NCBI RefSeq assembly: GCF_004217555.1 | Contig: NZ_SHKW01000001.1 | Location: forward strand, 1,736,001 to 1,800,000 | From: Edaphobacter modestus | GTDB lineage: Bacteria > Acidobacteriota > Terriglobia > Terriglobales > Acidobacteriaceae | DNA: 64,000 bases | Direction: 5' to 3' | Part shown: in pieces, positions 16,629 to 26,407 of the stretch | Layout of the letters: the number at the start of each line of letters is the position of its first letter | Numbering within the stretch: position 1 is the first letter of the stretch | Position numbers and translations under genes: made by a program | Notes under the pieces: model-generated | Databases searched by the model: none | What the model was told of the DNA's origin: nothing | What the model saw: only the letters and a program-made list of their open reading frames with translations

Positions 16629-18950
16629 CTAGCGGTCCGACATCGAGGGCGGCGGGACTCCGGTGTCCCAGTGAGTTGGCCGGTCCGTCATGGTGAGCGT
16701 AAGTTCCCCGCCGCTCATCAGCTGTTCATGGGTAAACCATGAACGATGGTATGGCTTGCCGTTCCACGTAACCTCCGCGATATAGACGTTCTTTGGCGAG
16801 GAGTTTTTTGCCACGACTGAGAAGGTCTTTCCGTTGGTCAACGTGATAGAGGACCGCGGAAACGTTGGAGAGCCGATGAGGTAAACATCCTGGGCTGCTA
16901 CCGGGAAGAACCCCATCTGATTGAAGACAAGAAAAGATCCCATCGCGCCCGAGTCATCGTTTCCCGGCAGACCGTCTTTTCCGGTGTGATAGCTTGCAGG
17001 AAGAATGGCACGGATCGTCTTTGCAGAGCTGCTCTGATCGCCAATCCAGTTGTAGAGGTATGGCGTGAGAAAGCCGGGCTCGTTGCCTACGTCATAACGG
17101 TACCGTCCGGCGGAGCCGAGGGCAAAGAAAAGATCGAGACGTTTTTTGAAGGCCGCTTCCCCACCCGCGATCTGGATAAGCTCTCGAACGTCCTGCGGCA
17201 CATAGAGGGAGTATGTCCAGGTGGTCGCCTCATAGAAGTTGTCCTGATACCAGGTACCCACGAGGCGTGGATCGAAGTTCTCTTTCCATCTTCCATCATC
17301 GTGACGCATCCAGATGAAGCCTTTTACATCGCCCGCCTCGGTGTGGTCGACCGCGTCAGCATCCCATAGCTTCTTCCAGTTCGCTGAGCGGCGCATAAAC
17401 TTCTCTGCGTCGCTCTGATGATGCAGGCCCTTGGCTATTAATGCGACAGCGTAATCGTTTGCGGCGTATTCCATGGAACGCGAGCCCGGGCGATCGGGAC
17501 CGCCAGCCGGATCGGAGTGTTCGATAGAGAGGTATCCCAAGCGCTTCCACTCGTCCATATCGCCTCGGCCGAAGCGTATGGGTTCCGGGGATTCCGCATC
17601 GGCGTCGTGGACCAAGGCCCGATAGACGCGTTCCCAATCCAGCCCGGGAAGATGCTTTAGAAAAGCGTCTGTAAACATCATTTCGGCGTCCGAGCCGCCT
17701 TGCGTTCTTCCGGAAAAATTACCGGAGCGACCATCCAGGAAGAAGTGCTCGTGATCCTGAATCTCAAGCAGGGATTGCAGGATGGCGGTAACCCGCTTCG
17801 GTTGAAGCAGCGTCAACAATGGTGTTGACGATCGGAAGGTATCCCAGATGCAGTAGAAGTCGTCATAGTACGGAGTCGCGCTGTGCCATAGAGGGTTTTC
17901 GCCGGTGCGATCTACGGGCATCAGCATCGAGTGATAGAGGCCTGTCGCAAACTGCTGGCGCTCACCTGGCGTGCCTCCTTCGATCTTCACCGTCGAAAGC
18001 TCTTTGTCCCATGCGGCAACAACCGCCTTTCGTGTTCCCTCGAAATCGAAGCCAGCGACCTCACTCGTCGCGTTCTTCCTCGCTTGCTCGATGGAGACAA
18101 ACGAGACACCCACCTTCACCGTCACAGGCTTTTTACCAGGAGCAAAGGTCAGGTAGGCTCCGGTGCTCACAATGGGTGCAGGAGGTTTCGGGAGAGTCGC
18201 CATAGTGAAAGGCATCTTGTAGCTTGCACTTTTTGATCCGGGCCGTACGCTTTTTCCGTCTTCCCATGTGCCGCTCGCAGCTGCAGGTGTATCGGTCACA
18301 AGGTAGAAGTAAACCTTCATGGGTGTGGTCTGGATGTTCCACCCCATAACGGATGCCTGCATTCCGACGATCTCAGTAGGCGAGAGGACTTGGACATCGG
18401 TTGAGTAAACGACCTGACTTTCGTGATAACGATGGGGAGAATCATGCCGGCGCATTAGCAGGTGTCCCACATCGACAAGGAGGGTCCGCTCGCCGGTTGC
18501 GGGATAGGTGAACCGGTAGACAGGAGCTCGTCGCGCCGTGGTAACTTCTGCTCGAATCCCTGAGCCACCAAGTTTGACCGAGTAATATCCAACCTCCGCA
18601 TGCTCCTGCTCGCGCGGAGCGGAGCTATGTGCAGGGTCGGCCTTGCCCATCATCGGCTGCAGGAGGATATTGCCGTACTTCGGACCTCCACCCGTGCCGG
18701 AGACATGCAGTTGCGAGAAGCCATTCAGGTTGCCACTCGCCTTCCATCCGGCATTTGCTTCATTATCCCCGTAGTCCGGCCCGGGCTTTGCCATTCCAAA
18801 GGGAAGAGCCGGACCGACGAAGACATTGCCGCCCTTATCTGCGCCAAGCATAGTGTCGATCTCAGCCGCACTCTGGGCATGACCAAGAGCGGCTGTGGTG
18901 AGTACAAGGAGTGAAACACAAGACGTCAGACGAATTCGCATACCATGCAA
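16629..18950 (-). CDS. GH92 alpha-mannosidase, secreted
   Basis: Calcium-dependent exo-alpha-mannosidase (typically alpha-1,2/1,3), periplasmic or outer surface. Signal peptide about residues 4-26 (SCVSLLVLTTAALGHA). GH92 hallmarks: N-terminal ADKGGNVFVGPALPFGMAKPG and GFSQLHVSGTGG, then ENPLWHSATPYYDDFYCIWD (residues near 345), the Glu/Asp-rich RFGRGDMDEWKRLGY and the C-terminal LPGNDDSGAMGSFLVFNQMG with the catalytic-base Asp region. 773 residues is typical. An SD-like GAAGG lies 6 bases before the ATG. It follows the GH38 gene by 23 bases and is the last gene of the receptor-GH38-GH92 run. Confidence 0.94.
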   Translation of the reverse strand: MHGMRIRLTSCVSLLVLTTAALGHAQSAAEIDTMLGADKGGNVFVGPALPFGMAKPGPDYGDNEANAGWKASGNLNGFSQLHVSGTGGGPKYGNILLQPMMGKADPAHSSAPREQEHAEVGYYSVKLGGSGIRAEVTTARRAPVYRFTYPATGERTLLVDVGHLLMRRHDSPHRYHESQVVYSTDVQVLSPTEIVGMQASVMGWNIQTTPMKVYFYLVTDTPAAASGTWEDGKSVRPGSKSASYKMPFTMATLPKPPAPIVSTGAYLTFAPGKKPVTVKVGVSFVSIEQARKNATSEVAGFDFEGTRKAVVAAWDKELSTVKIEGGTPGERQQFATGLYHSMLMPVDRTGENPLWHSATPYYDDFYCIWDTFRSSTPLLTLLQPKRVTAILQSLLEIQDHEHFFLDGRSGNFSGRTQGGSDAEMMFTDAFLKHLPGLDWERVYRALVHDADAESPEPIRFGRGDMDEWKRLGYLSIEHSDPAGGPDRPGSRSMEYAANDYAVALIAKGLHHQSDAEKFMRRSANWKKLWDADAVDHTEAGDVKGFIWMRHDDGRWKENFDPRLVGTWYQDNFYEATTWTYSLYVPQDVRELIQIAGGEAAFKKRLDLFFALGSAGRYRYDVGNEPGFLTPYLYNWIGDQSSSAKTIRAILPASYHTGKDGLPGNDDSGAMGSFLVFNQMGFFPVAAQDVYLIGSPTFPRSSITLTNGKTFSVVAKNSSPKNVYIAEVTWNGKPYHRSWFTHEQLMSGGELTLTMTDRPTHWDTGVPPPSMSDR

Positions 18951-18973
18951 ACCTTCGTGAAGGATCGATAGGG

Positions 18974-21900
18974 CTAGTTGGATGATCTCACTTCTCGATT
19001 CGGTGGTTGGGTTTCGTTCAATGTATCGTACAAAGGCGATGCGGCGGTAAGTTTTGGATTCTCCTCTGCGGTTGAGATCGCGAGGATTCGAATCTTGTCG
19101 TTGTCCGGTAGTTTCAGCGTTCGGGCGCTACCATCCACGTCGATCGCATAGGCGAAAAGATAACAGTACTGATAGGGCTGATTGAGTCCTTCAGGCGTAT
19201 GGAGGTGTGAGGCATACCACGCGAGGTTGGCGGGTTTTACATAGCCGGGTCGCAGGCCGATGTAATCTTCCGGGTAGCGTGGCGACGCGGGGCGCTGCTC
19301 CCGCTGTTGAAGGTCCGCGGGAGGCCATGCTGCATGGTTCGCCGAGATGGCCCAGTCGCGTTCCTGTTGCTTCTTCCAGAGACGCGTATCCCATTGGCCA
19401 ATAAATCCGGTCCAGTCCTGGATTGTGAGATCGGCTTTTACGCTGCCGAGCTGGAACGTTGCCCGCTGATCGCCATCTGCCGATGCGGCGAGAAGGTAGA
19501 TGCGGTTGTACCGTCCCTCAGGCAGCGCGACCGTCTGGCCTTTTGCAACCACGGCATCAGGATTGCCCGTCTTCGCGGATGCAAGGTCAAACTCCACTCC
19601 GTCGTACTGGATCTTCGCGGGAAGCATCTCAGCCGGCATGGCTCTGCCTTTGCCGTCGAAGCCACCGCCTGAGGTTCGAGTATCGTCGCTGCTTCCCGCG
19701 GCGAGGTCGTAATGAAGCGTGACCGGATGCGAAGTTACAGCCCTGACGTTGGTAGCCGGAGCTGCGAGACGCAGGGCGAAGGTCCGTGTCTGGTACGGGG
19801 TGAATGCTACCTTGAGCTCGCCATTGTTTACATTGGTGGAATCGACCGGCTGTTCCTGGGCATTGACTTCGCGTGCAGCGGTGATTGGACCAGCGAACGA
19901 GACGCGAACATCCGGCGCAGGCTTGCCATTCAGTTCCACCATCCGAAGGATGATCTCGTCGCTGTTCTCCGCTTTCTTCAGGGCAAGCACACGCACTCGC
20001 GAATCAGTGAGGTGGAGGAGGGAGAAGCTCTTGCCGAGAGAACCCGCATGCCTCACGGTCTGGAAGGTCATCATCGGCTCATTCAACCGGTAGCCCTGCC
20101 AGTCAGTCTGTGCGCTGCGCCAGTCGCCGGCATGCCCGGCTAAACCGAATACGAATTCATGATGACCCCAGTCCTGGTTCGCCTGATCGGTGTATCCGGA
20201 CGGACGACCGTTGGCAGGCGGCTCGATTCCTGGTGACCGCATGAGGGTCAAACGCAGGGTGTTGTCGTTCGGCTTATCGGATCCATTTTTGTAATCGGTA
20301 AGAAGAGTCGTTCCGTAGCTGCCGCTCTTGTCGGAGAGATCGATCCAGCGGTGCGACGCAACCTCGAACTGGCGTTCGTTCGCGTTCGGCCTCTGCACGG
20401 TTCCGATGTCCCAGTTGTAGGTAGCATTTTCGTTTGAAGCACTGAGCGGGAAGGTGGCCTTGAGATTCGCGGACAAGGTCTTCCAATCGATGGCATTGCC
20501 AAACTCGACACGATTCCCGCTATCTCCTGCCGAGAGGCTTACCGTCTGCACAAACTTCGAGCCTTCCGTCTCGCGCGTTACTTCGATCGAGACACGGACA
20601 GGCCCATTCTCTTTGATCCGGACCTGAGCCGGACCCGAGACGTAGGCGCGCGGAGCGGCCTGTTCCTGGTCGAAGTCCATATTCCAGGCGGGGTAGACCT
20701 TGGGCTTGTCGTTGGAGATCGCAAGCCGGATCGGAGCCGCGAGCAGTTCTTTGTTCAACTGCTTGTCGTAGATGCTGGACACATCGCCGTCTGAATTCAG
20801 CTTGACGCGATAACGAGCATTCTCAAGAGAAGATTCCGTGACTTTAAGTTCTGACGATGCCTCCGGTTTCGCCGCGGGAGCGACGTGATAAACCGTGTAT
20901 CCGACGGAAGGCGCTTTGGCGACGAAGAGTACCTTACCTTCCTCCATCTGCGAAGGAACAACTTGTCCTTTTTCGTTGGTCACCTGGACTGCCTTCGGCG
21001 CTTCTCCGGAGAAGGAGACCTTTGCCTCAACAACATCTTCGCGGGCGATATTGAGCGGATTGAAGAGGACGACGGGAACACCGGCTCCCTCGGTATCGAG
21101 TCCTGACGCGAGAGCCTCTGTGGCGTTTGTGAGAATGTCTGCAAATTGATTCGATACGATGATGTCATCGTTCCATGCAAACTCGTACGAGCGTGGAGTT
21201 GCGGTTCCGGCTCCGGTATCGTGAAAGTGCCCTGCGAGCGCCAGCATCCAGGCGTCGTTGATCCGCTGTTGAGGATAGGTTCGGCCTCCCATCCAGGAGG
21301 CAGCCACCGACGTCTTTTCTGCTGCATCCGCGAGCGCTTCATTCCTCAAGACCCAGCGCTTGTGATACGCCTGCGACGTAAGAGAACCGGCCGAGTGATT
21401 GATGAGCTCCAGATCGCCCTTGTACTCCGGCAGACGCGAGGACATGGTTGGCGTTATGTCCTTGAAGAGCTGATCGGCGGCGGCTTCCACAACGTGAACA
21501 GGGCCGTCTCCTACTTTCACCTCAACTCCTCCGGGTGCGGGTTTGGGGGTCTCTCCCATAGCGAAGGCAGATTGCGGAGGTGTGGGCAACACGGTGTTGC
21601 TCGTGGTCACAATCGCTTCGAGCAACTTCACGCTCGATTCCTGTGTGGCTCCTCCAATATCTCCGGTGCCGACATAGTGGTAGTCGGCAAAGATGCCGGT
21701 TACCTTTCCATTCACATCGATACGCTTGACCCAATTTTGTTCGAGCGGTCTGCGGCCTGCGAACGCAGCCCTCTGTTGCGGAGTGAGCCGTGCCCGCTCC
21801 TCGCTTGTCAGCTGCGGACCAGAGGCCGCCGCCGGCCCTGAAGGTTCCTTGCTGATGTCGGTATATACGTTGCTTCCATAGCCTCCGGGATTGAGAGCAG

Positions 21901-22615
21901 CAACTACACCCTTACCGTCAGGGCCCAGCCACATTCCCACATTGAAAGGAATTCCCTCCGGTGTCTCTTCCGGAGAGCCAGGACCTCCTATCTTTGGAGC
22001 GGGTTGCCACTGTGCATTCAGCTTCTGGGTGGAAAAGCCTTTGACACCTGCGTGTGCCAGAATGCTGGGGAGCGATGCGGGGAAGCCAAAGCAGTCGGGC
22101 AGCATATACTCCGCACTTGCCTTCCCAAAGTCCTTTCGAAAATATTCATTTCCGTACAGAATCTGGCGAAAGATTCCTTCCGCGCCGGGAAGATTGACGT
22201 CACCCTCCTCCACGGAAGAACCAGCAGGATACCAGCGCCCGGCTGCAACGTACTTCTGCATCTTGGCATAGTCCTCCGGAAAGTACTCCTTCATGAGTCT
22301 GTAACGATTCGCACCGGTCCAGTTAAAGATGTAATGCGGATAGCGGTCGATGTAGTCGAAGTTCACGCGCATGGTTTTCAGCAGGTATTCGCTGATTGTT
22401 TGTGGAAACTCCCATCGCCACTGGGTATCGAGATGCGCGTACGGAACGACATACAGCGTGGGCTGTTTCGTGATGTCCGGGGCCTTCATGGTCTGACCAG
22501 GAACGGGGCCCGGTACGGTGAACTCTGTCAGTACGAAGCAAAGCAGGGAGAGCCGAAAGCTTCGGAGAGTGAATTTTCTTCGAGAAGATAATCGCGAGGT
22601 CTGCACTGATCGCAT
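18974..22615 (-). CDS. GH38 alpha-mannosidase, large secreted form
   Basis: Zinc-dependent retaining alpha-mannosidase. N-terminal signal/anchor (about residues 20-41, LSLLCFVLTEFTVPGPVPG). GH38 catalytic domain about residues 50-450: zinc-site motif VVPYAHLDTQWRW (His and Asp ligands), the nucleophile segment MLPDCFGFPASLPSIL, and GHFHDTGAGTATPRSYEF with a further zinc histidine. The rest is the GH38 middle and C-terminal beta domains, plus an extra C-terminal about 250 residues with a galactose-binding-like beta stretch. At 1213 residues it is longer than many bacterial GH38 enzymes (about 800-1050). I use the ATG at 22615 (MRSVQTSRLSS); a GTG nine codons earlier is open. Co-directional with receptor and GH92. 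Confidence 0.93.
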   Translation of the reverse strand: MRSVQTSRLSSRRKFTLRSFRLSLLCFVLTEFTVPGPVPGQTMKAPDITKQPTLYVVPYAHLDTQWRWEFPQTISEYLLKTMRVNFDYIDRYPHYIFNWTGANRYRLMKEYFPEDYAKMQKYVAAGRWYPAGSSVEEGDVNLPGAEGIFRQILYGNEYFRKDFGKASAEYMLPDCFGFPASLPSILAHAGVKGFSTQKLNAQWQPAPKIGGPGSPEETPEGIPFNVGMWLGPDGKGVVAALNPGGYGSNVYTDISKEPSGPAAASGPQLTSEERARLTPQQRAAFAGRRPLEQNWVKRIDVNGKVTGIFADYHYVGTGDIGGATQESSVKLLEAIVTTSNTVLPTPPQSAFAMGETPKPAPGGVEVKVGDGPVHVVEAAADQLFKDITPTMSSRLPEYKGDLELINHSAGSLTSQAYHKRWVLRNEALADAAEKTSVAASWMGGRTYPQQRINDAWMLALAGHFHDTGAGTATPRSYEFAWNDDIIVSNQFADILTNATEALASGLDTEGAGVPVVLFNPLNIAREDVVEAKVSFSGEAPKAVQVTNEKGQVVPSQMEEGKVLFVAKAPSVGYTVYHVAPAAKPEASSELKVTESSLENARYRVKLNSDGDVSSIYDKQLNKELLAAPIRLAISNDKPKVYPAWNMDFDQEQAAPRAYVSGPAQVRIKENGPVRVSIEVTRETEGSKFVQTVSLSAGDSGNRVEFGNAIDWKTLSANLKATFPLSASNENATYNWDIGTVQRPNANERQFEVASHRWIDLSDKSGSYGTTLLTDYKNGSDKPNDNTLRLTLMRSPGIEPPANGRPSGYTDQANQDWGHHEFVFGLAGHAGDWRSAQTDWQGYRLNEPMMTFQTVRHAGSLGKSFSLLHLTDSRVRVLALKKAENSDEIILRMVELNGKPAPDVRVSFAGPITAAREVNAQEQPVDSTNVNNGELKVAFTPYQTRTFALRLAAPATNVRAVTSHPVTLHYDLAAGSSDDTRTSGGGFDGKGRAMPAEMLPAKIQYDGVEFDLASAKTGNPDAVVAKGQTVALPEGRYNRIYLLAASADGDQRATFQLGSVKADLTIQDWTGFIGQWDTRLWKKQQERDWAISANHAAWPPADLQQREQRPASPRYPEDYIGLRPGYVKPANLAWYASHLHTPEGLNQPYQYCYLFAYAIDVDGSARTLKLPDNDKIRILAISTAEENPKLTAASPLYDTLNETQPPNREVRSSN

Positions 22616-22680
22616 GGTTAGAGTCGTCCATTCGCCAGCCACAATGGGACAGCGTTTTTAGATTTGTCGTCGATGAGGAA

Positions 22681-22715
22681 AGAGATCCCGCAGAACTGAA
22701 TTCTGCGGGATCTCT
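22681..22715 (-). terminator. Strong hairpin between receptor and GH38 genes
   Basis: AGAGATCCCGCAGAA (22681-22695) pairs perfectly with TTCTGCGGGATCTCT (22701-22715), 15 bp with a 5-base loop; on the minus strand it is followed by TTCCTCATC. It sits 79 bases past the receptor stop, upstream of GH38. It may attenuate transcription or stabilise the receptor mRNA, giving more receptor than enzyme. Confidence 0.75.
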
Positions 22716-22793
22716 GGTTTGGTTAGTCATGGCTCTGGATGAGTCGATGGTGCTTTCCCCCTGGGATCGACCATCCAGAGAAATCGCGCACAC

Positions 22794-25700
22794 CTAGAAG
22801 GCGTAGCGAAGGCTGAACTGGTACTGCCGTTCTGAAGCGTACGTGGTGCCCTTGCCGTTGACGCGACCAAAGGTGCCACTGGTCGGGTTCACGTCCGGGT
22901 TGTCGAGGTTGGGGTGATTGAGGTAGTTGAAACTCTCGGCCTTGAAGACCAGTTGATGGTTCTCATGGTTGGGGATGATGTGGAAGGCCTTCTGCAGTGC
23001 CGCCGAAGCGCTCATGAAGCCGGGACCGTAGATCAAGCCACGCATACCGCGCGGAGCAAACGTACCCAGAGCCGCCGGTGCGAAGACACTGGTCTGAAAC
23101 CACTGGTCGGTGGTCTTGCCACCGGCAAACCCGTGAGGGAGAGTCGGATTCTGCGAGGCGACCCACAGCTGGTTACCCGATCCGGGTCCTACGCCGGCAC
23201 GGTCGTTGTTCTGCGAGACGGTCTGCGGACGGCCAGACTGCCCCTGGATGATTCCGGAGAACTGCCAGTCGCTCAATAAGCCCCGAGCGAAGACGTTGCT
23301 CATGGTGTTTCCGTACTTGATATCCCAGACGTAGTTGATGACCAGCACGTGGCGGGTATCGAAGTCGCTGGGACCGTAGAAGTTGCGATTGCTGTAGGCG
23401 TTCGGCTGGCTGGTTCCGGTGGCGGAGCCGAAGTCGAGGTTCTTGGACCAGGTGTAGGCCACACCGAAGAGGGTGCCCTTGGTGAGGCGCCGCTTCACGT
23501 TGGCCTGCAGCGAGTGGTAATTGGAGCTGCCGTCGTTCCGCGCCTCGTTGATAATCGAGAAGCCCCGGAAGGGACGCAGAGCGTCGGGATTGACGCCTCT
23601 GTTTGCCGGGTCAGTGGCGGTCCCGGGCTGGAGCTGGTTGCGGTTAATCAACTGCTCCTGGTGAAGACCGCGGCGGCCGACGTAGCTGAGGGTGAAGACA
23701 GCGAAGTTGGTGAACTCATGCTCGACGGTCATGTTCCAACCCCAGGCCTCGGGGTTGGGATAGTCGTAGGCATGCGAGTAGAACCCCAGAGGGGCCTGGT
23801 TGACGCCGACACCACCTGGGTTGTCGACACTTCCGCGCGTCACCGTCGCAGCGGGCTGGAATGGAGCGTTGCCGCCGACATGCACGGTATCGCTGATGCC
23901 GAGGCGCTGAATGTATCGTCCAAAGCCGGCGCGGATGACCGTTCCGGGATTGACCTGGTAGGCAAAGCCCACGCGCGGCTGGATGTTGGTCTTCACCGTC
24001 GGCGAGTAGTTTGAATCGAAGCCGCGGAAGAGACGGGCATAGCCGTTGGCGAGGATGGCGTCCGGCACGTGTCCCTGGGCTGAGCTGGGGAAGCCGCTGC
24101 CGGGGATCACGACACCGTTGTAAGGATCGCCACCGGTGATGAAGCCGGTCGTCGGGTTGACGGTTGGCGCCTGGCTGGCGGTCCACACACTGGGATTGAA
24201 GAAGGCCTGATTACCCCAGAGAGCGTGGTAGTTCTCCATGAAGGAGTAGCGGAGACCGAGCTCCAGGACGAGCTTGGAGTTGACACGCCACTGGTCCTGA
24301 GCGAAGCCCTCGAACATGTTACCGCGGAACAGAGTGTAGGAACGTGTGCCGATTTCGCCATAGGTATCGAAGAGGCCCAGCGCGGCGTTGGCAGCGGCGA
24401 CATTCGAAGTAGGAACGGGATTTGTGCCGCTTCCGCCACGGGCGTCGGTGAAGACGAAGAGTCCGTTCTGGTTGTTGGTGGTGCCAGGGCGCGTGTTGTC
24501 GACGCTGATCTGGTCGTAGTTGTTCTCGCCGGCATACTCCCACAGTCCGCCGAACTTCAACGTGTGGTTGCCCCAGACCTTGGTCACCGTGTCGCCGAAG
24601 TCATAGACGATACCGCCGGAGCGGGACGGGTAAGGACCGCCATCGAGCGTACCGAAGTTCTGGAGCTGTATCGTCGGAATTTTATCAGGAACGACCTTGC
24701 CGGCCGATCCGAAGAGATAGGGGTAATTGATGCCGTACCTGGTGCGGTCGGAAAGTCCCGACGATGTGTCGATGTCGATGGTGACGTGATCGGCTGCGCC
24801 GGAGACGTAGGCATCGTTCACCAAGGTGGGACTGATGGTATAGGTCCAGTGCACAACGCCGATCTGGTTGGGCCGTTTGAAGATGCGCGGGTTAGTGTTG
24901 AAGTTGCCGAAGTGAGGCTCGTAGTCGTTGTAGTTGTAGTTCAACAGGCTGAAGCGGATGTGGTGCTTGTCAGTCGGCACATAGTCGACGACGACACTGT
25001 CTTTGCGCTGACTCTCGGTGTAGAGCGCCGAGTCGATCCAGTTTCCGTTGGCGTTGTTCGGGCTGTTCTCACTCGGATAAGCATTCAGCAGGCCGACGCC
25101 GTTCGGGCTGAGCTGGGACTGAGGAATGATGTTGTTTGCATAGGCCACGCCGGTGTTCGGGTTCACTAGCTGCACGGGCTGGCTGTAGAAGATATTGGGG
25201 CCAAGCAGTTCGCTGAAGTTGCCCTGACGCATGAGCGCAGTGGGAACCTTCTGCTGCGCGGGGTCGTCGTGGTTGTACTTGATCCACTCCTGGCCAACGA
25301 GGAAGAAGAGCTTGTCGTGGTTCTTGTTGAAGCCGGGGAAGAAGACGGGGCCGTTCAGATTCCAGCCAAACTGATTGAAGCGGAATGCGGCGCGCGACTG
25401 GCCGTTGAAGTTGCGCTGCCAGGTGTTGGCATTGAGCACGTTATTGCGGAAGTACTCAAAGGCGCTGCCGTGGAACTCGCTGGTACCGCTCTTGGGAACC
25501 ATGCGGATCTGGCCGCCGGAGGTTCGGCCATACTCAGCGCCGTAGCTCGTGGTGAGCACCTGCACCTGCGAGGTGGAGTCGACGTCGGCGACGCCGACGC
25601 TGGTGCCGTTGGAACGCGTACGCACCATGGGTGCGCCGTCGAACGTGATCAGGCTCTCCTGCGAGCGCGCACCGTTTACGTTGATGCCGTTGTCGAGACC

Positions 25701-26231
25701 GAAAGAGAAGGCAGCCATCGACTGGCCACGTACGACGCCAGGTTCGATCTGGGCGAGGTAAAGCGGATTGCGTCCGTTGAGCTGGATGTTCTTGACCTGC
25801 TCCTGAGAGATAAGCTGCCCGACAGCGCCGCTCTCGGTCTGCACGACGTTTGCGTTGGCCTCGACGGTAATGGAGGTGGTTGTGTCGCCAACCTTCATCG
25901 TGACGTCGACGCGGCGGCCGATGTTCGGGTCAATTTGGATTGCGCTGAGGTCCGTCGACTGGAAGCCCGCCGCCTCGACACGCATCGAGTAACGTCCAGG
26001 CGTGAGATTGGTGATAGTGTAGCTGCCGCCTTCGTTGGTGACCGCGTGAATCTCTGCGCGCGTTGCTTCGTTATGAAGCGTGATGTTCGCCTTCGGTACC
26101 AGGGCACCGGATAAATCTGCAACGGTGCCGGTAAGAGACGACGTATCTTGAGCGTGGAGCAAAATCCCGGTTGTATACAAGCAAATCAGAACGAGCAACA
26201 GCCTTCGGGCAAAATGCCTATTATTTTTCAC
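22794..26231 (-). CDS. Oar-type TonB-dependent receptor (alpha-mannoside locus)
   Basis: Outer-membrane transporter driven by TonB. Signal peptide about residues 8-27 (LLLVLICLYTTGILLHA), then a carboxypeptidase-regulatory beta-sandwich domain (about 30-115, GTVADLSGALVPKANITL, YTITNLTPGRYSMRVEAAGF), a plug domain (about 120-260, QVKNIQLNGRNPLYLAQIEP, YGRTSGGQIRMVPKSGT) and a large beta-barrel ending in the aromatic ...QFSLRYAF. Length 1145 fits the Acidobacteria/Myxococcus Oar group. Start is GTG with GAGGAGG 8 bases upstream. Being first in line with two alpha-mannosidases and divergent from a LacI regulator implies uptake of mannose-containing glycans; that substrate is inferred from context only. 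Confidence 0.93.
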   Translation of the reverse strand: MKNNRHFARRLLLVLICLYTTGILLHAQDTSSLTGTVADLSGALVPKANITLHNEATRAEIHAVTNEGGSYTITNLTPGRYSMRVEAAGFQSTDLSAIQIDPNIGRRVDVTMKVGDTTTSITVEANANVVQTESGAVGQLISQEQVKNIQLNGRNPLYLAQIEPGVVRGQSMAAFSFGLDNGINVNGARSQESLITFDGAPMVRTRSNGTSVGVADVDSTSQVQVLTTSYGAEYGRTSGGQIRMVPKSGTSEFHGSAFEYFRNNVLNANTWQRNFNGQSRAAFRFNQFGWNLNGPVFFPGFNKNHDKLFFLVGQEWIKYNHDDPAQQKVPTALMRQGNFSELLGPNIFYSQPVQLVNPNTGVAYANNIIPQSQLSPNGVGLLNAYPSENSPNNANGNWIDSALYTESQRKDSVVVDYVPTDKHHIRFSLLNYNYNDYEPHFGNFNTNPRIFKRPNQIGVVHWTYTISPTLVNDAYVSGAADHVTIDIDTSSGLSDRTRYGINYPYLFGSAGKVVPDKIPTIQLQNFGTLDGGPYPSRSGGIVYDFGDTVTKVWGNHTLKFGGLWEYAGENNYDQISVDNTRPGTTNNQNGLFVFTDARGGSGTNPVPTSNVAAANAALGLFDTYGEIGTRSYTLFRGNMFEGFAQDQWRVNSKLVLELGLRYSFMENYHALWGNQAFFNPSVWTASQAPTVNPTTGFITGGDPYNGVVIPGSGFPSSAQGHVPDAILANGYARLFRGFDSNYSPTVKTNIQPRVGFAYQVNPGTVIRAGFGRYIQRLGISDTVHVGGNAPFQPAATVTRGSVDNPGGVGVNQAPLGFYSHAYDYPNPEAWGWNMTVEHEFTNFAVFTLSYVGRRGLHQEQLINRNQLQPGTATDPANRGVNPDALRPFRGFSIINEARNDGSSNYHSLQANVKRRLTKGTLFGVAYTWSKNLDFGSATGTSQPNAYSNRNFYGPSDFDTRHVLVINYVWDIKYGNTMSNVFARGLLSDWQFSGIIQGQSGRPQTVSQNNDRAGVGPGSGNQLWVASQNPTLPHGFAGGKTTDQWFQTSVFAPAALGTFAPRGMRGLIYGPGFMSASAALQKAFHIIPNHENHQLVFKAESFNYLNHPNLDNPDVNPTSGTFGRVNGKGTTYASERQYQFSLRYAF

Positions 26232-26273
26232 TTCAGCCTCCTCGAAAACGAATCAGTAAAATGTAATTATGAT

Positions 26274-26290
26274 TGCGCTATCACAGCGCA
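26274..26290. promoter_or_regulatory. Candidate LacI-family operator
   Basis: TGCGCT (26274-26279) and AGCGCA (26285-26290) form an inverted repeat with spacer ATCAC, 43 bases upstream of the receptor GTG and 118 bases from the LacI-family GTG. GC-centred palindromes of this size are typical for LacI-family binding; assignment rests on position and symmetry only. Confidence 0.45.
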
Positions 26291-26407
26291 CAAATGTTTA
26301 CGCGCCTTAGCATAGGGTTGTCAATACAGGAGCTGCTAAATTTACTGTGAATCGAGACTTCGCCGAAGTTTCAACACATGGTAGCCCTCTCATAAAGGAA
26401 GAATTAA

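Noticed and set aside
24225..26114. Two long plus-strand frames (314 and 281 codons) opposite the first TonB receptor
   Set aside because: Antisense shadows with Val/Ala/Glu-biased composition; the receptor frame is unambiguous.
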